From Arion vulgaris (taxonomy: Eukaryota > Mollusca > Gastropoda > Stylommatophora > Arionidae), in assembly GCA_020796225.1 (NCBI GenBank), contig CM036759.1, positions 20,781,813-20,845,812 on the forward strand: a DNA stretch of 64,000 bases. The letters run 5' to 3'. Position 1 is the stretch's first letter, and each line of letters begins with the position of its first letter. Positions 56,351 through 64,000 of the stretch are shown one piece after another. The notes beneath the pieces are model-generated. The model made no database searches. It was not told the origin of the DNA and saw only the letters and a program-made list of their open reading frames with translations. The position numbers and the translations under genes are program-made.

Positions 56351-56785
56351 CAGAACATATCCTTTAAAAATATCTCCTGCAGGCAAATCTGAAGAAAAGA
56401 ATGTGGATCCCCATTCCCCACCTCTGTAGATAAACTATATGGTGGAACTGAAATACTGAAACAGCAGAAGAATAGTTCAGATTATTCTCCTCCTATATGA
56501 GATGTCTTAGGCTAATGGACAGCATCTACCCATAGCATCTAGTTTTGATGTGTCAAAGACGCACCTTTCACTTCTCTTAGCTGCACATCTAAAATTGTCA
56601 GTAGTCTAGTTTTTGTTCCTCCACTAGATATTAATGACATGTTTACATTATGTAAAATCTGTTGCGTGTATAAATATCATGAGGTGTCTGCATGATTCAC
56701 CAGATATATTGCTAGCTAATAGAATTTGTAATATGGTGTCTATCCTGGCAAGCAGATGGTAAATATTGATTAGTAAGAGAAAAAA

Positions 56786-56920
56786 TGAGAAATTCAAAAA
56801 TGAATTTACAGAGGAGTAATGGAATTCAAAATGAGAACTTCACCAATGAATTTACAGAGGAATAATGGAATACAAAATGAAAAATTTGAGAATAAATTTA
56901 CAGAATAAAGGAATTAAGGT
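56786..56920. repeat. Short tandem repeat, three units of about 45-50 bp
   Basis: Units share ATGAATTTACAGAGGA and AATGGAAT. They are imperfect. Confidence 0.75.
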
Positions 56921-57231
56921 TTAGCACCTGTCTAAGAAACCAACTAGCAGAACAAGTCTTTTGTGCTCAAATACTTGGCTGGGTGCCCAAAGAGAATTTA
57001 GGAGAATCATGACAATGCATGAATTGGGGGAGGGGGCACTCTTCTACTACTTCTACCGTTTACTATATCAGCATCAGATACACTTGTAGGACATAGGAAA
57101 AATGTATACCACAATTTTAAATCTTAACAGCTAATGGTGTTTAGGTAACAATATTACTAGGTTAATTCTTCTTCTGAGATTTGTTTTATGCTTAGAAATC
57201 CAAACTGAGGACTAAGGGTTAACAGACCTGT

Positions 57232-57577
57232 AGACGTCACCCCGGCCAGTCCAGGCATGCAGTCAGCCCCAGGTGGCAGCTGATGAACCAGACAGTTAGC
57301 TTTAGTGTGTAGTTTGTATATATTTAGATATTTTATTAGCAGACTTAGTGTTTACACTCTCTAAGCAAAAGGGTAACACTAAACGAGACAATGACGTTTT
57401 GCGTAGTTAGAGAGTGACGAGATAGTAACGTTAGTAAACAAAAGAAGAACTGAAAAGACATTGCAACGAGAGGACATGTTGTGATATACTCTTGAAATTA
57501 ATATATATAAAATAAAAGAATGTGAACTGAAATTTGGCATTTGCATCCTTTTTAATTTGATTGCTTAAAATTTACAG
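57232..57577. other. LTR-like segment in the kelch-like gene intron
   Basis: The segment begins TGTAGACGTCACCCCGGCC and ends TTAAAATTTACA, giving TGTA...TACA ends. It contains AATAAA near 57512 on the plus strand. No second LTR, target duplication or clear primer site was found, so it may be a decayed solo LTR or chance. Confidence 0.3.
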
Positions 57578-58037
57578 AACTTAAATGACTTATCTGTTGT
57601 TCGTTGGCGTGGGGGGACACTTCAGAGATTGGCGATTGACTGCTTTGTTCCACACTATATATCCTCTCCGAACTACCAATAGCTGATTGCTCCATGTTAC
57701 AATCTATCAATGTGTGTCCCATATCCTCAGTCACACAGAGATTAACCTGTCCGATATCCTGCCTAACACTCATGTCACAAACAACCGGCTGAAGATTTTG
57801 CATGTCTTGAAAATCCTCCTTTGCCAGAATGGGAGAGTATTGGAGAGCAATGGGCTCACCATCGGACCAATCGACAACTGATTCCAATGTATGGCTAACT
57901 TGAGAATCAATTACTTCCATACAGGAAAAAGGGAGTAATAATTTCGGCTCTACACCTGACACATCTATGGATGATACCAAAGCAATGGGTTCCTCGGCCC
58001 AGTCCACAACGGATTCTAATTTACCGCCATCTTGATA
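57552..58037 (-). other. Unexplained open reading frame in the kelch-like gene intron
   Basis: Open for about 160 codons on the same strand as the host gene, with no ATG until residue 30 of the frame as counted from a GTG at 58007. It has an internal repeat, LESVVDWAEEPIAL and about 44 residues later LESVVDWSDGEPIAL. It is acidic and Ser/Gln-rich with no domain I recognise. It ends inside the LTR-like segment. It could be part of a retroelement, an alternative exon or chance. Confidence 0.3.
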
Positions 58038-58784
58038 TTAAGTCCTAAGTAGACTGCTATGTCTGTTCAAATACACTACCCTGTCAAACAAGCCAACCAT
58101 ACTTACATGCGATGCTTCCCTGCTTTTACAGACATAGGAATATATGATACAGATATAATATACAGATATAGGAATAAAGAGCAGCTAGAATCAAATAACT
58201 GATTCCCAAGTCTATGCAGTAAAACTATAGACTACGGGTGAGGAACCCGACAAAACACCTCTAAGAGGAGCATGCCACCTGTTATATGTAGTAATACTGA
58301 GTGCTTCTGAGTGTAGACATATCCAGAGAACCCACACTGGTAAAACTAAGGTCGGCAGTATATCTATATGATTGCAGTTTTTGTAACAACTTATTTTCTT
58401 CTGAACGAAACAACCAGGAGAAGTGTGTTTACAATATTTACATTGTGCCTTCCAATGTCTGTTCAGCTCAATCTGCCAACATGTACAACATGTTTGTTTA
58501 GTTTTCTAACAGGATTGATGAAACCACTAAATTGCTTCAAGATGTTGTACAATAGACATTTTATTGAAAATACTACCTAAACTTGTAGAACAAAGTCAGC
58601 AAAACATGAAACTTTAAAAAATGAATGAATTACAACCAAAGTAAAAAAATGGTGGACATGAATTATTATATGTACTTATGCTTTGAATAAAATCTACAAA
58701 CCATACATATTATAAACCTAACATTCAAAGTGAGGTTAAAGAGAGAAAGTATGTGTTGGATAGGATAGACTGTTAAAGAAACAA
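58038..58784. other. Intron sequence, no gene seen
   Basis: AT-rich and unassigned. A minus-strand GTAAGTATGG near 58107 is a good-looking splice donor without a recognised exon. Confidence 0.4.
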
Positions 58785-58990
58785 CATATGTATATAGCCA
58801 GACACATAAGTGACCCCAAAAAAGATGGATAGACAATATCAAGACCACACTAAATAAACATGGATATAGTGCAACAAGGGCAACTCATCTGGCCCTGCAA
58901 CGCAAATTAAAGCTCCTACCCCTACGCTTAACGGCAAGAGTGGACAATCAATTACATCATCCACCTGGGGAAAGACAATAGACAGCAGTG
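58785..58990 (+). mobile_element. Possible LINE 3' end
   Basis: The plus strand reads as a PKKRWIDNIKTTLNKHGYS segment followed by ATHLALQRKLK, like the tail of an RTE-type LINE. Only one copy is present here. Confidence 0.45.
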
Positions 58991-59177
58991 ACGAACTGAC
59001 ATGAATATAGAAGAGTGTTGATTAAAATAGCACCCCTTGTGAAGAATAGAAAAGGAGAAGAAACACTAAATATATGTAGGTAAAACTTGAGGTCCATCAT
59101 AAAATAAGATGCCCAACAGCTCACACATTAAGTAACATAAGATAAGATAGAGTACCCTACATTGGCAAACAGCTCAC

Positions 59178-59382
59178 CTTCTGCAATCAGTGTGACATCA
59201 CATAAAACACCATCCTGCCTAAGCTTATTCAGACCCTGTAAGACCTTCATTCCATGTTCTGGTCTCTCCTCCATCCGAAAATCATCATTTGCTGAGCCGC
59301 TTGACATTTCCCCTCCCTCAGCCATGTTAGTGTTTGTCCTGAGTTTCTTCCTCAGATGTTGAACTGCAAGTCTACCAGGCAT
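59178..59382 (-). CDS. Kelch-like BTB-BACK-Kelch protein, exon 1
   Basis: Encodes the N-terminus and the first part of the BTB domain (LQGLNKLRQDGVLCDVTLI). It ends GCAGAAG|GTGAGC, a good donor in phase 1. Joined to exon 2 at 55397, the frame reads through as AEGTRFNCHRV, a normal BTB sequence. Two starts are possible. The ATG at 59382 has a poor context (TAG before ATG). The ATG at 59325 has A at -3 and G at +4 and begins MAEGGEM, similar in style to some KLHL proteins, so I prefer it. The intron (55398-59177) is 3780 bp. Confidence 0.9.
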
Positions 59383-59574
59383 CTAACATTTCTGTCAACA
59401 TACAGCAAAAAATGTTTTAACTGCAGGTAAAAGTAATCTCACAGCACATAATTATATTGTAGAAAAGGAGATACCACAGACCCTCTAAGCTAACTTTTTC
59501 AACCTGATTAGGATGGCATATGAGTATACTTTTCTCCCCAGTGCTCAGAATAGATATTTCATATAGTTTTTGAA

Positions 59575-60900
59575 ATCTCCCAAATCACTGTTGCTCTTGT
59601 ACAGAGTAACTTAATTTGCATCTCTCATATCTTAAGGTACTGCACCTGCAGGTTCTGTAACAGGGCATTTCCTCCATACTTGATGATTTCTATTGGGATG
59701 CAATCCTTTCCTGTTTGTTTTTCCTGCAGGAATTTCCTGGATGACATTTCTCAGCATCCCTATGATGCATTTTCCATGAAGTTCTGCCACACTGGTAGAC
59801 TTTCTATAGCATTAACCCTTTGAACCCTGGCCAACTATACTTTAAAACCCTCGCCCTGGGCTCCTGAGCAAAACAGCACATATCAGAATTGTTTGAAAAA
59901 CAAGATAGATTGGCAGAATTAAGTGTCCTATAATTTTTATCGACTTACCCCATCATCTAGAGTATTCCTGCTTACTATGCCAGTCTTCCCAACATGTAGA
60001 TCCTTCCTTTAGACACAGGAAATTTTGACAAAATGTGCACCAAAATTGTGTCTTCACTTTCTTGACTGGTCTGTCTTTGTAATCCATGTTTGGAAAGTCA
60101 CTGACATGTTTGAACATCAGTCGGTTCAAATAATTCTTCTAAATGATCATCCAACTCACTTTCGATTTCGTTATCAGAATAATCATATTCTAAGTCTAAT
60201 TCATCTTCAGAATCATTTAAAAGAAGTTCAACAGCTTGCTCTGTTGTTATCCTTTTCGAGTGACCATTTTCGAAATTTTCAGCCTGTCGTCTCATCTTTT
60301 AAAAATTAATAAAAAAATTATAAAATCACTATGTTTCAAAACACGATGCAAACCGCCATTTAGATAAACCTTTAAGGGAAGCATTTCCTGTGTTTGACGT
60401 CACACTAGTACACAAGTTATCGCTGAACACTGACAAATAACGAGCAGGGGTTCTCATCCCGATATGTAGGCACCCCGGTATACGTGTACTAATGATAATA
60501 CCGTAATATCGGGAGGGCGGGTTCAAAAGGTTAAGAGCTGTATCTGTAACAGTTTTTGTAGGAGTACAGTGTGAGTAATGCTTTGACCATCTTTTCATCC
60601 TAATTCCTGTCCTGAATGATCTCACCTGATGCAGGTTTTAATAGTGCTGTGATCTTTCTTGAGGGACCCATGGTTTTCTTGATATACATCTCCCTGATAT
60701 TACCAGTGTCAACTGATGACTGAATGCTGGGACAGAATTGAATTCAGAAATCATTAATGTACTGCTTTGCCAATCTTTGCATGGAGTGGTGGGCACATAA
60801 TGACCTTTCACTTGGAGGTTGTTTGTATTCCAGGTGGGTGACTTGGTGTTTTTGAATGACTGGTAAAAATACTGCACAATTTGGTTCCAATCAGACATTG
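59575..60900 (-). mobile_element. LINE-N, endonuclease-RT linker, split by a piggyBac-like element
   Basis: On the minus strand the upper part (60531-60900) has a KKTMGPSRKIT-like block and KTVTDTAL. The lower part (59575-59815) resumes with AIESLPVW and an IPIEIIKYGG block near the start of the RT. The two join exactly at the TTAA target of the inserted element. Many stops are present. Confidence 0.85.
59816..60530 (-). mobile_element. piggyBac-like element, internally deleted, nested in LINE-N
   Basis: 715 bp between TTAA at 59812-59815 and 60531-60534. The ends read inward CCCTTTGAACCC and CCTTTTGAACCC. The minus-strand frame 60098-60295 encodes only a transposase-like N-terminus: residues ITTEQAVELLLNDSEDELD and an acidic run, typical before the piggyBac catalytic domain. 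It then stops. The catalytic DDD region is absent. Confidence 0.9.
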
Positions 60901-61783
60901 TACTTGTTCTATTTGTTTCCTATTATTGTGATGTGAAGAAATGAACTACTGTTGACTTTCTGTCATTACATACTGATGTTGTGCTACCATATTTTCTGTC
61001 ATATAAGATAATTTAATGATGCATTCCGTAACAAAACCATGATTGTCTTTAAATGAATAAATTATTAAAATAACGGAAGATGAAAACTATTAATGGTGAA
61101 ATGCAAGCACATCACAGTCTATTTATGGTATAACCTACATAAATCAAAAACAGCACAGGATATACACTGTCTCTACACTTTCCTATGATCACTACAATAT
61201 TTAAAAAATATTTTAATGTTCTTGAAGGCCTGATATAATGCACATTTCACTGCTAGTCCTTAAGAATTTGATTATTATCATGACAAAACCTAATTGTTTC
61301 TGAAAGGTGTGATCATTATAGGCATGGAGAATGATTTTGATTATAGAAAATGTGTGGGTGAAAAGTGCACATTATGTGGTAGACAAGAAAGTAGTAATTT
61401 GTTCTCTCTCTTTACCTACACTTTTATATCCCAAAATATGATTGGATTGTGACCAACAATGGTCTGGTCAGCGCAATATCTGTAAACAGTTACCTGACTA
61501 GACAAGTCATTGGAAAGAAATTCAGAACTGCTTTGGGAATTATTGATAACGTTGTCTTATCACCTACAATTTCTTCAAAATTCTGCTAAAGTGTTGATGG
61601 TGCGTTTGCCTTTAATGTAGTCAGTGATGGTTCTAGTGACTTAACCTTTCTGTACAGTAATCAGTACTGTAGTATTAAATTTAACATAGCCTGCCTAGAA
61701 TTAAGGCTTTTCCTTATACTTGACATTATAAATTAACAGGCTCACTTTCTTGTATCAGAATATGGAACATTGGTAGTATACTA
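60901..61783. other. Intergenic, no gene seen
   Basis: AT-rich and unassigned. Confidence 0.45.
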
Positions 61784-61787
61784 TTAA

Positions 61788-62082
61788 CTCTTTCCACGCA
61801 GTTATTTCCTCAATTTTTAAGCAGTTAATTCAAGGGAGGTTTAAAAAAACGATCCCAACTACTCGTCAATAAATAAACATATATATATTATTATATACTA
61901 AATTGAAGAAGTCTGGACAACCCAATAGAATAACAAGGTTGAAAAGTAGTATAAGTAAAACAGTAGAAGTAAAACTAGAAAGACGTCTTATAAGGGAAGC
62001 AACTCTATGGTGCAGTGTGCGGCTAATAGCGTGCAACGGACTTCCGCTGTGGCGCAGTGTGCGACTTAAAGCGTGGAAAGAG
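61788..62082. mobile_element. piggyBac-like MITE, 295 bp
   Basis: TTAA at 61784-61787 and 62083-62086, with perfect 12-bp inverted ends CTCTTTCCACGC. The interior has no transposase. The ends differ from those of the element at 59816, so it is a different subfamily. Confidence 0.85.
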
Positions 62083-62159
62083 TTAATTATCATATTATTT
62101 ATGACATAATTATTATTTGCTATTAATGAGTATTACTTAAATTAATTATAATCTATATT

Positions 62160-63215
62160 ACTACTTTGAACTATCATATGGCCGTCCATCGCAAGCGAGG
62201 ATGACAACAATCTCAGACGTGTGCTGCTGCACCTCTCTGGTGTGTGCGGAAGTGACTGTAGAGTCCAATCCTAGAACAGAATCCCCTACCACAGGTGGGA
62301 CATACATGATCAAGCTTAGACATGTGTGCGTTGTGTGCTCTGTCTTTTCACGCAGCTCGTTTTCTCTGTGCCTCAACAACACAATGATTTTCAGCTATGC
62401 AGGTTCCTCTTTTGTTGTTACAGCGCCACATTTGGCGATCTTGCACAAGGGATTCCCAGCACGTGGTGTCTATATCAAAGCATTTCAGGACACTCTAAGA
62501 GTGTCTTTAAAGCGTTTTTTCTGTCCACCAGCTGCACGTCTGCCCCCTTCAAGTTTGCCATACATCAACTGTTTTGGGATACATTAATCAGGCAATCGAC
62601 AACATGACCGACCCATCTCACTTGGGCCTTCTGCAACAGGGTGTTCACGCTTGGGATCTTTGCTCTTGTGAGGACTTTCGGTCTGGAATTTTTTCCTACC
62701 AGTTTATTTTTAGTATTCTTCGTAGACAGCTTGTGTTTAAGTGGTTTAATTTTGTTGCGTGTCTGCTATACTGTCCATATCTGCTGCTGACAGCAGCGTG
62801 GTTAGCATTATGGCCTGGTAAACTTTCAGCTTTGTAGCTACGCTTATCCCCTCCGCTCCCACACAGTGACGCTTAACCTTCCGAATGCAGCACTGGCTTT
62901 GGATATCCTACTGTTGAACTCAGAATCTATGTTTGCCGATATGGATAAGAGGTTGCCAAGATATGCACATTTGTCAGTTGGCAGGCGACGCTGGTGTTTA
63001 ATGTTGATGACTAGATCGTAGTACTGCTCTCTAGGGGCGGGCTGGAACATGACCTGTTTTTTTGGTGTTAATGGTGAGGCCAAACTTATCACAGGTCATT
63101 GAGAACTTGTCCATGTAAGTCTGCATTTCTTCCTCAGAGTTGGTAGCAGCTAGGGTGCAGTCATCAGCAAACAGCAGGTTTGAGATAGTTGATTCTTTTA
63201 GAACTATACGAACTA
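62160..63215 (-). mobile_element. LINE-N, 3' half from the RT palm to the tail
   Basis: The minus strand has ISNLLFADDCTLAA (about 63145-63190), EEEMQTYMDKFS, VMFQPAPREQYYDLVINI, YLGNLLSISANIDSEFNSRI and SKASAAFGRLSVTVWERRG. The thumb and tail follow, mostly out of frame, ending near 62160 (CDGRPYDSSK). The catalytic FADD is intact but the frame is not. It is the best copy for aligning this family. Confidence 0.88.
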
Positions 63216-64000
63216 TAGTGAGTCAGTGACTGATGTCATCACTGATAGTCTTGACTCTATATAGTATACATATTCACATATAGCAACTTTAATCTATAGA
63301 CTACTAACTACTATATATAAATATTGTATTATTATATTTGTGTAATGTGTTACACAACTGTCAGTGTCACAACACACACTCAGTCTTTTACTTTAGTTTT
63401 GCGAATTACCGAAGATGCCCAAATAAAGACAAACAAGTATGGCAACAAATGAATCAGGTGTAGTGTGTTAGTGTTACTGTGTAGCAGTGAGTAAAGTAGT
63501 GTAAACACAAGCTGCGGTTAGTTTTAAAGTTCCCCATCTTGTGAAACAACAAATCTCATACGTCAGGTCAAAGTAGTCGTAGCTAAACATGATAATGGCA
63601 TGCACTTGAATGAATGAATGAAAATGAATGACACCACATCAGAATGAGAATGATAGCGAATTTTAGGAAAATAATTAAATACGTACCCCAAGTCAAATAC
63701 TGCAAATATTGACTCGTCAACTGAAGTCGAACAGGAAAGTTTTTAATATTTGAGTGGTAAAACCATACTTGCTAACAGAATCTGTAAAGCCTGGAACGTC
63801 TGTTGTATTAGACATATAAGTCATGTGTGGATAGTGGATTTTTCCAATCTTCTGCAAAAATATCTCTGAAAGATGACGCCTTAGAAAGTAAACACCGGAA
63901 ATATACATATAAGCAGATATGGTCATGCGCAATTAAAGATCTTCTTGATAATGGTTATTCGTAATTTTACTTAATATAACCTGCCATCTCAAATCAATGT
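63216..64000. other. Intergenic, no gene assigned
   Basis: Non-repetitive in this window. A 71-codon minus-strand frame at 63717-63932 (MRMTISAYMYISGVYFLRR) has no recognised domain. A GAATGAATGAAT run lies near 63610. Confidence 0.4.

Noticed and set aside
62201..62607. Plus-strand frames of 93 and 128 residues
   Set aside because: They lie antisense to the LINE-N 3' region.
63717..63932. 71-residue minus-strand frame as a first exon
   Set aside because: No recognisable domain and no clear splice donor at its end.

Overview
This is a window of animal nuclear DNA, AT-rich and gene-poor, most likely from a bilaterian invertebrate. A mollusc is my best guess, but it rests only on the general look of the LINE and SINE families, and nothing here proves the taxon. 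Evidence for an animal: an intron-containing kelch-like (BTB-BACK-Kelch) gene, an LSm10-like Sm-fold gene, two globin-like first exons with phase-2 splice donors, and very many non-LTR retrotransposon, SINE and MITE copies. There are no operons, ribosome-binding sites or CRISPR arrays.

Host genes, all on the minus strand: (1) a globin-like first exon at 671-873 and a second, homologous one at 24049-24266. Both start Met-Gly with a nearby Cys and end at the same place in the fold with a split codon AG|gt. Their downstream exons are not visible. (2) an LSm10-like gene at 33097-33498. (3) a kelch-like gene with exon 1 at 59178-59382 and exon 2 at 53737-55397, joined by a 3.78-kb phase-1 intron. 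That intron holds a LINE fragment, a SINE fragment, an LTR-like segment and an unexplained minus-strand reading frame.

The rest is mostly mobile DNA. The family letters used here are local labels only. LINE-A, -J, -J2 and -K carry an RNase H domain after the reverse transcriptase (I/Jockey-like). LINE-B, -C, -F, -H, -L, -M and -N are endonuclease/reverse-transcriptase elements seen mainly as 3' ends. SINE-S, -R, -Q and -P have tRNA-like heads; SINE-D and -E share a core and end in GAA repeats like LINE-A and LINE-B. DNA transposons are all non-autonomous: piggyBac-like (59816-60530, 61788-62082), Tc1/mariner-like (1916-2595, 9086-9492, 43671-43921), hAT-like (44732-45160) and a large foldback (22043-22423). 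Minisatellites lie at 26925-27240, 27865-28312, 29963-30275, 34886-35540 and 50305-51028.

Layout: 0.5-32 kb is a dense mosaic of nested LINEs and SINEs with the two globin-like exons. 32-41 kb holds the LSm10-like gene and satellite/SINE sequence. 41-53 kb is LINE ends, MITEs and a 52-bp satellite. 53-60 kb is the kelch-like gene. 60-64 kb is LINE-N and piggyBac-like debris. Target-site duplications fix several layers of nesting exactly. The best targets for follow-up are the paired globin-like first exons, a LINE-J copy with strand-biased A-to-G changes (about 7030-7480), a twin-primed LINE-K inside a LINE-H, and a piggyBac element inside a LINE-N reading frame.
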